NCBI RefSeq assembly: GCF_002776525.5
Contig: NC_045439.1
Coordinates: 123,754,929-123,818,928, forward strand
Source: Piliocolobus tephrosceles
Lineage: Eukaryota; Chordata; Mammalia; Primates; Cercopithecidae
Direction of reading: 5' to 3'
DNA length: 64,000 nt
Every line of letters begins with the position of its first letter. Position 1 is the first letter of the stretch. Positions 10,911-21,760 of this stretch are shown here, piece by piece. The notes under the pieces were generated by a model. The model was given only the letters and a program-made list of their open reading frames with translations. It had not been told where the DNA came from and searched no databases. Both the position numbers and the translations under genes were made by a program.

Positions 10911-11276
10911 CAAGGGGATCTAATTCTTTTCATCTTTAAATAATACATATAATTTTAATTGTCTCTGAAATCCTGGATATTCAGGGGTGCTTTAAATTAT
11001 ATCCAAATGCTCTTTTGTTAAGTAGCAACAGTTAAAATTCAGGCATTTTCCTTATATAGAATAGCACCTTGAGAACATGGTTGGCAGTTTCAGCATGTCT
11101 ACTCGATCATAGGATTTGTTTACTACATATCTGTTCAAATGACATATGAATAAGGACTAATAAAATATTATGGGTGGGGACCCAAAATGCAAAATAAAAG
11201 AACTCAAATACAGACTGAAAACAAGAATTTAGCATAATGTGTTGGGAACTTTTTCTTCTAGGCAACTATAACTTAC

Positions 11277-11331
11277 TTGGTTTTACATTGAGTTTGGTCC
11301 CAGATCCAAAGTAAAATTTGTTGAAGTTGTA
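11277..11331 (-). CDS. TRAJ21: T-cell receptor alpha joining segment 21
   Basis: Reads YNFNKFY, FGSG, TKLNVKP in 55 nt, identical to human as remembered. Donor GTAAG at 11275-11276. Heptamer caccatg 11332-11338 has one change in the outer half; nonamer acaaaaaat 11351-11359 follows a 12-bp spacer. Confidence 0.96.
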
Positions 11332-12295
11332 CACCATGTTTACTAGCATTACAAAAAATCCCCTGGCACTTCCTAAAAAGGAGACTTGTTATCCAGAGAT
11401 GACTAACCAAATTAGACCAAGACTAACCCAACCCCACCAGTTCTTTGCTAATTCACTGGAAAATTTGAGAACCAAAGTGAGGAATGAGCAGGGAAGGCAC
11501 ATTCATTATCAGAGACAGGCAAGATAAGGGCATCTGGTTCTCTTCAGTGGTTTTATTGATTTCTTTTCTTTAGTTTTCTGCTTGGGTTCATTCTTGTGTC
11601 CTCTGTGCTCAATGCACACAATATTGGAAACAAGGACACTGCAAGCAAATGTTCTTTACCTTTCTCTTTTCCTAATTATAAATGAAAACTACCCGCAGGT
11701 GGACTTAACTAAGGAGAAAATTCATATTCTGCCTTTAGCTCCAAGGTGATCTGGAAGCTTCTCTTTGAGACTCTGTCTGTATCTGAATCTGGGTTGCACT
11801 TGACAACTAGACCTGAGCTTTTCTTAAGGACACCCTGAGCAATGCCAGCTGGCCAGTGCTCTGTATGACCTAATAAGATCAATATAGTCTTTCTGTCACA
11901 GTACCTACATTATACAACTACGTAGATTTTAGCATCCACGTTGACACTCTCCTCCCAGACCCCACAAACTGTCCATTGCGGCTTTTTTTTTTTTTTTTTG
12001 CTTCCTGCTTGTGTATTCCCTTCAGAAAAAAAGAAACAAAGAAAAAGAGAAAAAAAGAGGCTGCAGTGTTGGTTGTCATTTGCAAGTCTAGATGAAACAT
12101 TATTTATGGGCAAAATATTTTGCTGACAATTTCAAGAGAAAAGAAACCTTAGTGCCAACAGTTAGACACCCACACAGTTTGGAGTTAAACAGATCTCAAC
12201 AAATGAACACAGTTGTGAGAAATAACATAGAAGTGACTTCAGTCTAAGCCAAGTAATTATAACACTCATGCAGTTTTGGAGGGCAAGGGGCTTAC

Positions 12296-12340
12296 TTGTT
12301 CTCACTTGTAGAAATGATAAGCAATGTGTTACAGCAATGC
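12296..12340 (-). pseudogene. Possible deleted J relic between TRAJ21 and TRAJ22
   Basis: From donor GTAAG (GT at 12294-12295) the frame with one leftover nucleotide reads THCLSF directly followed by LQVRT. This resembles a J (xLSF, then LQVxP) with the GxGTx codons deleted. No convincing heptamer or nonamer. Could be coincidence. Confidence 0.25.
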
Positions 12341-12824
12341 TTTGCTGGAAGGGCACCAGAGAGCTACAAAACTAGAGCCTCATTTAAATATCTTAAATAT
12401 AGGCACTTCTATGTTTAAAGACTTATTTAGAAATAGCTACTAGAATAGACTAGAAATGTAAGTGGCCAACTAGATTTGGTGTGAGATAGTTTTTGTAGCA
12501 TATAGTCTGGTCCTAGTGCAAATATTATCAGAAACAGAGGTTCCCCTTATGGAATCTGTTCTCATTATTCAGCAATTATTCTAAGTTAAAATGAAATTTT
12601 TTCTATTCATTTTCATCAACTCCTATCATTAAAAGCCTTAGCAAAAAGGCTTCTGTTTCTCTTCTTGGTCTCTGATAAATAATTCTTTGCTCACATTACC
12701 CTTTCTAGTATGCACTGTTGCTGTCTCTCCCCATCTTCAACCTCAGGCCCATTAAGTTACATGTACAGAATACATTTATAGATTAGTAAATCAGTGCAAA
12801 TAGTATTTAATTGTGGCAGCCTAC

Positions 12825-12887
12825 CAGGTACAACAGTCAGTTGCGTCCCAGATCCAAAGGTCAGTTGCCAGCCAGAACCAGAAGAAA
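12825..12887 (-). CDS. TRAJ22: T-cell receptor alpha joining segment 22
   Basis: Reads SSGSGWQLT, FGSG, TQLTVVP; human is SSGSARQLT as remembered. Donor GTAGG at 12823-12824 is weaker than GTAAG. Heptamer cactatg 12888-12894, 12-bp spacer, perfect nonamer ACAAAAACC 12907-12915. A possible decayed J lies 500 bp down-cluster at 12296. Confidence 0.95.
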
Positions 12888-13624
12888 CACTATGATTTGC
12901 TCAACAACAAAAACCAGATCAAACAGGCCAGGTTGGCAGAGCACTGAATAAATAGTTGGCAGTGGTTCCTTTATGAATTAGGCCTGCGTCACTGTCACTT
13001 TAGGTTTGGTCTGGAGTAGCCAAATTGTCTACAAATCCTAAACGAACCCTCCTTTGTCTTTACAATCCCATTTTGTTTTAGGGGATCTTTGCTTTCCACT
13101 TTCCACTACAAAGTTCTAAACATCAACTGTGTATTTTCCATGTATGTATAGAGCAAATACTCTGTGATTTTAGGTGTCAAAACAGCACTTGAATTTTTTT
13201 ATCCACAGAGACTCACAAAGTCCAGAATAGAGAATATGCCTCCTCTGTTGTGGGCATTGCTGGGTTACATCATCAGAGAACTGTCTGAATTCTTGAATCC
13301 TCCCAAGACTGAGTCTATAGAATCTAAGTGAGGTAGGTACAGAGCTGGCATTGTCCAGTTAACTTGGCCACTCATTTCACATTAATAAAATAACTTCATA
13401 ATAATCAATTATCAGAGAAATTCCTAGTTTTCTACTTCAATTTTGGGACATTTCCCTTCCCCTGACTAAAGTGGTATGTGTGTTAGTTATCTGCTAAAGG
13501 ACTTTAAAACTGCGGCAAAAATTAGTTTTAGTATTTCCTAAGGAAGTGATGATGGTATAAGAAAGTCATGCCCAAGAGAAATCAGGGTATGCATTGTCAT
13601 ATCCGGGAACAAACATGGAATCCA

Positions 13625-13745
13625 CCTCCAGAATGTAAGTTGCATGAGGGCAATATCACACTGAGTTTGCTTCCTGTTGGATCCCTGGTTTCAGCACCGA
13701 GCCTGGCAGAGTGCAAGTACATGAAAATATTTGTCAGATGAATCT
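13625..13745 (+). repeat. L2-like 3' end
   Basis: The series 'agaatgtaagttgcatgagggca', 'ttggatccctggtttcagc' and 'gcctggcagagtgc' follows the LINE2 3' terminus. Confidence 0.6.
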
Positions 13746-13799
13746 TGCGGACTCCCCAAACTTCAAGTTTGAGCAAACTGACAGGTTTGGCAAATTAGA

Positions 13800-13945
13800 A
13801 ACCTAAAATCTAGTTCTAGCTCAGCCATAGACTGGTTGTGGGGCCAGGATCAGTCTCTTCAATGAGCCTCAGTTTTCTCACCCATGGAGAAAGTCAGAAA
13901 GGAAGGTTGTCAAGGCTCTCTCTGCTCTGTGAGGCTATGCTGTAT
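13800..13945 (-). repeat. MIR-like SINE
   Basis: Contains 'gagcctcagttttctcaccc' and further reverse MIR core sequence. Confidence 0.6.
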
Positions 13946-14445
13946 GAATTTTTGGCCAAAAGTCGCAGAAACAGGAAGTCTCCCTCAGTAGTCATGAGTT
14001 AACTTTTTTTAAAAAAAGTGGTTTTTCAGACTTTGAGAGAGGCTAATCACATTACTTTTGGTTAATGATCATTATTTACAAGATTCTTCCCTTCTATAAA
14101 TTGACAATCTTAGCCAAATAGAATAGTGCCTCAGAGGGTTTGTTAAGGAATTAGAAATCTTGTCACCAATTACTACATAAATCCAGGGATATGATCTCAG
14201 CCAATACCCCAGGTATCCAGTCATACATTTTAGCCCCGACACATATATTCAAGAGCAATTCCCAGAGACACACTTACATAGCCCATTTTGCACTGAGATG
14301 CTAGATCCTAGCCAGGGCAACGTTAGGCTTCCTATTTGATGCTCATCCCCCTCTCTAAACATTCCTCACACAGTGTATAATTGGGTCTAAATCAGCCCTT
14401 AATCCACAGACATTGCTTAATACAGGGATACAATTTTATACTTAC

Positions 14446-14508
14446 TGGGCTTCACAGATAACTCGGTTCCCTGTCCGAAGATAAGCTTTCCTCCCTGGTT
14501 ATAATTCA
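14446..14508 (-). CDS. TRAJ23: T-cell receptor alpha joining segment 23
   Basis: Reads NYNQGGKLI, FGQG, TELSVKP; human starts IYNQ as remembered. Donor GTAAG at 14444-14445. Heptamer cactgtg 14509-14515, 12-bp spacer, nonamer tcaaaaaca 14528-14536. Separated from TRAJ24 by only 366 bp. Confidence 0.96.
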
Positions 14509-14874
14509 CACTGTGTTACATATCCTGTCAAAAACACATCCAAGCTGCCTGAACACATTTCTAATCCTCCACCCCCAAATCCACAGCAGATTGCTCCCAC
14601 ACCACAGCATGAATCATGGCTATACTGCTTATTGTAACTTTTTTCCTTAAAAGGGGAATAAGGGTATTCACACAGGAGACTGATAGAGAATAATGAGAAT
14701 TCCTATTTATCCAAAAACGTTTCTATTTAACACCAATCTGAATCTCTCATTTTTGCTTAATGGCTTTGGGTACTGCTGTTCAGGGAAATGGCTTCCTTTC
14801 AGATGTGTTTCTCATAGTCTCAGCCCTACGTGACAAATATTAAGGGCAGGTGAGGCTCCAGGGATGGGGCTTAC

Positions 14875-14937
14875 CTGGTATGACCACAACCTGGGTCCCT
14901 GCTCCAAACTGCAATTTCCCCCAGCCGTCAGTTGTCA
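14875..14937 (-). CDS. TRAJ24: T-cell receptor alpha joining segment 24
   Basis: Reads TTDGWGKLQ, FGAG, TQVVVIP; human alleles read TTDSWGKFE or TTDSWGKLQ and end VVVTP as remembered. Donor GTAAG at 14873-14874. Heptamer cactgtg 14938-14944, 12-bp spacer, nonamer acaaaatgg 14957-14965. Confidence 0.96.
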
Positions 14938-15415
14938 CACTGTGACAAACACCTCTACAAAATGGCTTCCCCAGAGAAGACAGCTGCTAAATGAAGACAA
15001 ACTGCTCATGGGGAAACAATCTTGCTACAAAATGAGGCAACTGCATGATATGAGATATAAGCTTTTCCCCCTTTCTCTTCTAATTTCTCTTCTTTCAAGA
15101 CACTAAGGATGGTGTGTGCCAAGATCTGCACCTCTTGGGTGGCAGGGGCAGAAAGCCAGACCGCTGGGGTCAGTGAAGCCTGGGTGTCTGCTTTAGACGC
15201 TGCAGGAATAGAAAGAAACCCACCAGCCGAGGAGTTTACCCAAGGTCAGACCCAGTCCTCAGCTCTACTCAAATGACAGCTGATCACAACAGTTGCTCTG
15301 TCATTTAAATAACTTGATGTTTTGAATTCACGAGCCTACTAGAAAAACTACTTCAGGATGCTTGGGTTCTGTTCCTATTGGAAGAGGGTTAATCACTGGC
15401 CTCTACTTGCCTGAG

Positions 15416-15720
15416 TTTGTTTGTTTGTTTGTTTTGAGATGAAGTTTCGTTTTTGTTGCCCAGGCTGGAGTGCAAGGGCGTGATATTGGCTCACCGCAAC
15501 CCCTGCCTCCTGGGTTCAAGCGATTCTCCTGCCTTAGCCTCCTGAGTAGCTGGGATTACAGGTGTCTGCCACCACGCCCAGCTAATTTTTTGTATTTTTA
15601 GTAGAGACGGGCTTTCACCATTTTGGCCAGGCAGGTCTCGAACTCCTGACCTTCAGGTGATCCACCTGCCTCAGCCTCCCAAAGTGCTGGGATTACAGGA
15701 ATGAGCCACCGTGCCCGGCC
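15416..15720 (-). repeat. Full-length antisense Alu
   Basis: Runs from a TTTG-rich head (the reversed tail) to 'gccaccgtgcccggcc'. Flanked by the target-site duplication cctgagttt (15410-15418 and 15720-15728). Lies between TRAJ24 and TRAJ25. Confidence 0.96.
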
Positions 15721-15884
15721 CTGAGTTTCGAAATCTATCAGATGGGGATGACTATTCTGGAGTCCCCTTCTGAGGAAGACCTTGTCATCAGATGGTTCTT
15801 ATTCAAGTCTGACAGAGTAGATGGGCCCCAAGGCTGGGCTTATTGGTGGGGTCCTGGTGGGTTTCTTCCCCTCCACAACCTCTT

Positions 15885-15929
15885 AAAGCTCCTTCAAGGA
15901 TGAAGCGCCTTCATCCTTGAAGGAGCTTT
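15885..15929. repeat. Perfect 21-bp-arm hairpin
   Basis: Arms 15885-15905 and 15909-15929 are exact reverse complements around a 3-base loop (cgc). No repeat family explains it. It sits 136 bp below TRAJ25. Confidence 0.95.
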
Positions 15930-16065
15930 GATGAGGTACTAGCCTTGGTCTGCTCAACATCTTTAATGTCCATCTGACCCAAGGAGGCACCTGTGGAAAA
16001 GAGGGCAGGTTTTCCTCTTGGAGATAATAATATTCAGCACACAATGCAAATTATATGTCACTTAC

Positions 16066-16125
16066 TTGGCTTGACAAGCAGCCTTGTCCCCTTCCCAAAG
16101 ATAAAGGAGAAGCCTTGTCCTTCTG
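16066..16125 (-). CDS. TRAJ25: T-cell receptor alpha joining segment 25
   Basis: Reads EGQGFSFI, FGKG, TRLLVKP, identical to human as remembered. Donor GTAAG at 16064-16065. Consensus heptamer 16126-16132, 12-bp spacer, nonamer tcaaaatcc 16145-16153. A perfect hairpin (15885-15929) and an Alu lie in the spacer below it. Confidence 0.96.
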
Positions 16126-16432
16126 CACAGTGATTATCTCAGCATCAAAATCCTACCAGCTCAGCTTTCCCCAACACAAGCCTCCCCAAGAAGGGACCCT
16201 CCAATGGAGTGCATTTCCTCCAGTGACCATCACACGGCCTTGTGATTTCCTTCCTGAAAAAGTGAACCCTTCCTCTTTGTATTTTCCTTATGGTTCTGTT
16301 TCTCACTCCTTTTTCACCTCCTTCTCCATCACCACTGCTGAGGTCACAGTGGTCCCCCGGCCTCAAGCCCCTGCAGCTTCTCCCCACATTGAGCACTGGA
16401 CTCATTTTCTATCTCCACTTAACTGTACTTAC

Positions 16433-16492
16433 AGGGCAGCACAGACAATCTGGTTCCGGGACCGAAGATAAAATTCTGACCATAGTTATCCC
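16433..16492 (-). CDS. TRAJ26: T-cell receptor alpha joining segment 26
   Basis: Reads DNYGQNFI, FGPG, TRLSVLP; human has Val for the Ile as remembered. Donor GTAAG at 16431-16432. Consensus heptamer 16493-16499, 12-bp spacer, nonamer gcaaaaacc 16512-16520. The next J is 2.1 kb away, one of the longest gaps in the array. Confidence 0.96.
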
Positions 16493-17726
16493 CACAGTGT
16501 TTCTGGGCTCAGCAAAAACCCCCTAAAGCTTCCTCCCTCCAGCCTGGGAATCTCAACACCACAAACAACACAGCACTCAGAACCTGTGTTTTTGGCTTTA
16601 AAGTGAAAAGGCCAGCTCATTTGTCTGTCAAGCCATGAGAACAAAGGGAGTTTGGGAACCACCAAGCCGGCAAAGGTTCCAAACTTAACCCAGCAACCCC
16701 CTGTGTCCTGAAGGATGCAGCTCTGCATTAATGAGCCTGAGTCTTTTTCGTGGAGAGAGGCTCCAGGGGCTGGAAAGAGGCTTAAAGAGGTTCTCTCATT
16801 TCTCCTGCCTCGAGGCAGGGCTGCACTCCAATCACCCCTGATAGCAGGGTGTCTATCTCCTTTCAAAAACCCTCTAGAGAAAGTGCCCTGGCAACTACTC
16901 CTGACAGCTAATTTTCACTGTTCAAAAACCTATTAGAAAGGTTTTACCACTAACCTAACTCCCTTCTTGCAGTATTAGCCATGTCCTGTGGTCTGAATCC
17001 TGGTGGAGGTGGAGAGCCGAGCTCCTCCATCTTCTGTTTAATGCTTCCTTTCCCAAATTTAGATGTGTGACTTAACTCCCACCTTGCCCTCAACCTCTTT
17101 TCTTTGAAATAAACTGCCTCATTTTGCCTCTGCAGACTTTACTGATCCTCTACTTCCAGGTTGGCGAGTTTCATTTAGTGGCTATTTTCAGGAGCCATAT
17201 TTCTCATGAGCTTCACTACGCTAAAGAGTAGAAGGACAACCTTGGGATAGATCGCCTTTCCCATGAAGTTTACATCTTCCTTCTGTCATTGCCCCTCCAC
17301 ACAGGGAGCCTGTCTTTTGGGAAGGGGCTCGGGGCACCTGAAAGGAAATCATGCTGGGGGCATTTTGGTGATGGGGCAGTACAAGGTTTCAGTTCTGCAA
17401 CCCTTGCCCTGCCCTCCTGTGAACCGCATCCTTGCTCCAAGCATGTGTGTGGAGCCTCGAGTCCCAGCCATGCAGCTCTCTACAGAAACCTCTCCCCTGC
17501 CTCTGACACTTGGATGATTTTGTATTTAAATTAGTCAGGATTCTTTCTATTTCCACTTTCAAATCCCAGGTGAAGAATTTCATAGAATAGGCTGACATTC
17601 TCCACCCTCCCCCCATTCCAGCTTTGCTCCTGATGCATAACGGAGCCTTGACAGAAGAGCCCGAGGGGCGATACAAAGGCTCTGCAGTGGGTTAGAGATG
17701 ATGTTTATCATTATTATTAATAGCGA

Positions 17727-17965
17727 GGGTTTAATGAGCTTTTTCTATGTTCTGAGCACTATGCTAAATACTTTAGCTGTATTATTTCATCTTTACAATG
17801 ACTCAATGAGGTAGGAATATTTTTATCTTCATTTTGTGGATCGGGAAACTGAGGCTCAGAGAGATTAAGTAACTTGCTCAAGGTCACACAGCTAGGTAAG
17901 TAGTGGAGCAAGGACTTGAATTCAGGTTTTTCTGTTTCCAAAGCTCATACTATCCTGCTTAATCC
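17727..17965 (+). repeat. MIR, well preserved
   Basis: Near-complete core: 'ctatgttctgagcactatgc', 'tctttacaatgactcaatgagg', 'gggaaactgaggctcagag', 'aacttgctcaaggtcacacag'. Confidence 0.92.
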
Positions 17966-18614
17966 ATTATTACTTAAGCTCAATATGTCCAGAGGGGACC
18001 CAAGACACGTCAGAGGTGCTGCAGAGGTGGGCTCAGTGCTGAGCCTCATAGTCTGTGGCAGTTACTTTACTTGATTCTCAATCCAAATGTACAAAGTTCT
18101 AGTGGTTCTTTTCAAGTAGATATTTAAATTGCAGCAGGGAGATCAAACTTAGATATGAGAAGTACTTTCTGGCAATAAGGGTTGCCAAATTTTGGAATTA
18201 ATTACAGAGAGACATTTCCCATCCTAGACCATCCGATATAGTGCGAGCACATCTTATATGGCCAGAGATCCTGCTGGGAAGCCTGGTCAGGGGTGGTGGA
18301 GAACCTTCCTGACAGCTTCATTGGCTCATTATTGTTTGTTTCTCTATTTCTTTCAAAATGTTGTGTATGCTCCTGAGAAGCCCTTAACCATGAGCTAGAG
18401 CAAGAGTCTGCATGTGGGCATGCGTGTGTGCACACTTGCATGCATACATGCACTCACATCTCATTTTAAAGCAGGGAAGAGAATCAACTCTCTTTGGCCC
18501 GGGGAAAGAACATTAATAAAGAGCCCAACCAGATGCACAGGATTAAAGTCTTTTTCAAACTAATGATTTGATTGATTGCCCCTGAAGGCCTAGGCAAAGA
18601 AGAACACAACTTAC

Positions 18615-18673
18615 TTGGCTTCACAATGAGCGTAGTCCCATCCCCAAAGGTTAATTTGCCTGCATTGGTGTTA
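18615..18673 (-). CDS. TRAJ27: T-cell receptor alpha joining segment 27
   Basis: Reads NTNAGKLT, FGDG, TTLIVKP in 59 nt; human is NTNAGKST and TLTVKP as remembered. Donor GTAAG at 18613-18614. Consensus heptamer 18674-18680, 12-bp spacer, nonamer gcaataacc 18693-18701. Confidence 0.96.
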
Positions 18674-19257
18674 CACAGTGTTTAGTGCTATTGCAATAAC
18701 CTTGACTCAGGCCTCTAGAAAGACAGGTGGAGGTGGGGGAGGAAAGCAGGAAAACAAAACCTGAGATGACTGCCCATGGCCAAAACAACCTCCTTGTAAT
18801 TAGGTTAGAACGTGGGAGGAATACTAATAACTAGCAACTCCCCAGCCCAATTCTATTTGCCGTAATTTTCCTTGAAGGAATGGGCCTTGGCAGGAGCACC
18901 TCTTGGGAAATTCACTCGAAGTGACTACTGCTCTGTCTCCTGGGATCCTGCCTTGTTTGTATTCCTGCAGGCTCTTGGGCTATTTTCATCCAATTCCTGC
19001 CTTTTCCCTGCTACTTTCCTTGGACCTTTCTTTTCGCGTAGGTTCACATATTTTCACAGGGAGAGACTACATGGATATTAAATGGCCAAATACAATGCCC
19101 CAGGGAATATGTGCATTAATAACCTTGTTTTCCAACTGATATCACTAACCACCCAACACAAACCAAGCAAAGAAAACACCACCTGTGTTTTGACAGCTTC
19201 CGCATGATGGAAGACAGGCTTCTTGGGAAGAATAATTAGCCAGAAAGAAGAACTTAC

Positions 19258-19323
19258 TTGGTATGACCGAGAGTTTGGTCCCCTTCCCGAAAGTGAGTTG
19301 GTAACTCCCAGCCCCAGAGTATG
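19258..19323 (-). CDS. TRAJ28: T-cell receptor alpha joining segment 28
   Basis: Reads YSGAGSYQLT, FGKG, TKLSVIP, identical to human as remembered. Donor GTAAG at 19256-19257. Heptamer cacagag 19324-19330, spacer ending CTTT, nonamer gcaaaaacc 19343-19351. Confidence 0.96.
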
Positions 19324-19851
19324 CACAGAGTTTCCTTTCTTTGCAAAAACCCCAGAGATGCTGAGAAAATCAGACCACTCACAGCATAGGAGCAGCTCTG
19401 ACAAAAGTTCAGACTTTAACAACAACCAGACAATAGGCAAGAGAGAAGGGCATTACAGAGGCGGGCTATGGAACGCACCATTCCTCGGAGTCCTCCAGAG
19501 TCCTGGCTGGACTTTCAGAGGTCATCGAATCCATCCTCCTATCCTCAGTCAATGTGTTGTCTGACCAAAGACCTGTCTAGTTATTAAGAGCTCCTAGTTT
19601 TTATAAAGCTTTCCATTGCTAACAGCCCTTACATCCAAGCAACTGTTCCTTATATCTAATCGAAATCCTGCAAACTGCAGTCTGAGCCCTTTCCCTCTCA
19701 AGCTTCCCTGGTTGAAGATGGGATTTCACATAAACATATTCCACAGGGAAACTCATCACAACACACCAAGCTGGTCTCAGTGGTCACTTTTGGGGAGGAG
19801 GAAACTGATACTGAAGGAAGGGGCCAAGGTGAATGCTGGCTTTATCTGTAA

Positions 19852-20149
19852 TTTTTTTTTTTTTTTTTTTTGAGACAGAATCTCACTCTGTCACCCAGAC
19901 TGGAGTGCAATCCACAGTCTCGGCTCACTGCAACCTGTGCCCCCGGGTTCAAGTGATTCTCCTGCCTCAGCCTCCTGAGTAGATGGGAATACAGGTGCCC
20001 GTTACCACCTGGCTACTTTCTGTACTTTTAGTAGAGATGGGGTTTCACCAAGTTGGCCGGGCTGGTCTCAAACTCCTGACCTCAGGTGATCTGCCCACTT
20101 CGGCCTCCCAAAGTGCTGGGATTAGAGGCGTGAGCCACCACACCCGGCC
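19852..20149 (-). repeat. Full-length antisense Alu
   Basis: Poly-T head then 'gagacagaatctcactctg' to 'ccaccacacccggcc'. The 15-bp target-site duplication ctttatctgtaattt is at 19840-19854 and 20149-20163. Confidence 0.97.
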
Positions 20150-20614
20150 TTTATCTGTAATTTGAATGGTTTACAATGAGAAATTTTAATGTATTATTTG
20201 GGCAAATCAAAATTAATAATAACATTAAATAGAAACCTGTAATGTATTTAAAAATGGCTTTTGGATCTCAGACAAGCCTTTCTGTGCTTCTCCCAGGCTA
20301 AGAAGTCTGGTTCTCTGCCCAGGGCTTTGGACTCCTGGGATCAGAGGAGGGAAATGGGTCAGGATGTATGCTCAGAACAAGCTGGAGGCAACAAGGCCAG
20401 GGTGCAGTGCAGGGCCCGGTTCTGTGTGCGCTCATGACTGTCCAGTTGACTTTTGAATTATAACAGAGTAACCTGTTCATCTTCCTGCTCAACGCTAATG
20501 GCCCAGCTCCTTCCAAACCTTTCTTGGGGACAAAAGCATTCTAGGTACACTGAAAAATAATTCAAGGGAAGAAGCCATTGCCGATCAAAATCAGGGATGG
20601 CTGGAAACACTTAC

Positions 20615-20674
20615 TTGCAATCACAGAAAGTCTTGTGCCCTTTCCAAAGACAAGAGCTGTGTTTCCTGAATTCC
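20615..20674 (-). CDS. TRAJ29: T-cell receptor alpha joining segment 29
   Basis: Reads NSGNTALV, FGKG, TRLSVIA; human has Pro in place of the Ala as remembered. Donor GTAAG at 20613-20614. Perfect heptamer 20675-20681 and perfect nonamer 20694-20702 with a 12-bp spacer, among the strongest RSSs here. An antisense Alu sits in the spacer toward TRAJ28. Confidence 0.97.
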
Positions 20675-21703
20675 CACAGTGGTTTCCTCCATAACAAAAA
20701 CCCTGAATGCCTGGCCTTGGTGGTTTTCCTGGAAGTTTCCTCTCGTTGGTCCTCTTCCCTGTTAGAATCATCTGGAAATCTCCCCACTTAACCATAGTTT
20801 TTGTTTTTCCTTAGCATGTATTTGCCCACTTCTCCCCGAATCTCTATGAAGTATGGCATAATCAAAATGTTTCTGCTTTGCCTGTCTACCCTGCTGATGA
20901 GCTTCTATACATGGAGTTGTAGCCCGGAGATGCATTTCTGAACTGCTTGCAGACTTCTAGCTTATTGTTAGCCTGTGAAAGATATTCCAAAGGAAATCCC
21001 TGTTTCTGACATCATGATGTCACTTTGCTGCACTAGAAATAAAAAGGAGTGGTCACTTATCCTAAATAAAGAAAAAGATTTGGAAAATGGCATAGAGTGA
21101 GAAGGCTCAATGTAAGATGTTGCTCTTGGCTGGCATACTATCTTTGTTGTCTTTAACATGAAAGTAGCTCTTTGGAAAGTCATCTCTCACTTATCCCTGG
21201 AACAAGGGAAATGAGAGATCATGGGGTATCAAAGCCAGGCATCTCAGCGAGGCCAAATAAAGAAAAATGTATCTTTTATGGAGGGTGGAAGGAGAGGGGT
21301 CATAGGTGTGCTGGAGTCATTTCCAAAATCAATTTAGTTGGAGCCAAAAATCACACTGGGCTTAACAATGTGTCCAAACAAAGGTTACTGGGGACAAGCC
21401 TGGGGGAAAGACTGGAAAATAAGTTCTGGACAAAGTGTCACGATTCTTTTACTCTTCTTAATAAACAATGAAAAAGATAATTTATATTTGGGTAGCAGAA
21501 GACTGGTAGCAACTTTTCCAGTCCTGGAGGGGAGAATTTGGTATTTGGCTCAGCTGTAGAAAGGCTGGGGACTGGGCCTCTGTAAGAGAAGAGCCCAGGA
21601 CGTAGAGGTCACCCACAAGTCTTAGAAACTTTCCCACTCAACACTCACAACAGTTTAAACTCAGTGGGAGTCAATATCAGAAAATCACATAAATGGCACT
21701 TAC

Positions 21704-21760
21704 GGGGGAGAATATGAAGTCGTGTCCCTTTTCCAAAGATGATTTTGTCATCTCTGTTCA
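21704..21760 (-). CDS. TRAJ30: T-cell receptor alpha joining segment 30
   Basis: Reads NRDDKII, FGKG, TRLHILP, identical to human as remembered. Donor GTAAG at 21702-21703. Heptamer cactgtg 21761-21767, 12-bp spacer, nonamer acaaaaact 21780-21788. The 1.8-kb spacer to TRAJ31 shows nothing I recognise. Confidence 0.96.

Larger units (their letters stand above)
1764..18614. other. Spacers between TRAJ10 and TRAJ27
   Basis: Outside the J segments and listed repeats I see only faint MIR-like traces (about 1890-2010 and 4500-4560), a poly-T/poly-A tract (11982-12056) and unremarkable unique sequence. Stretches 3314-4081, 8136-9243, 9720-10562, 11360-12295 and 16521-17726 show nothing I recognise. 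Open frames here are short and chance-like. Confidence 0.6.

Noticed and set aside
14560..14600. FGGGG reading beside the TRAJ23 nonamer
   Set aside because: Arises from a C-rich run; no donor and no J-like tail.
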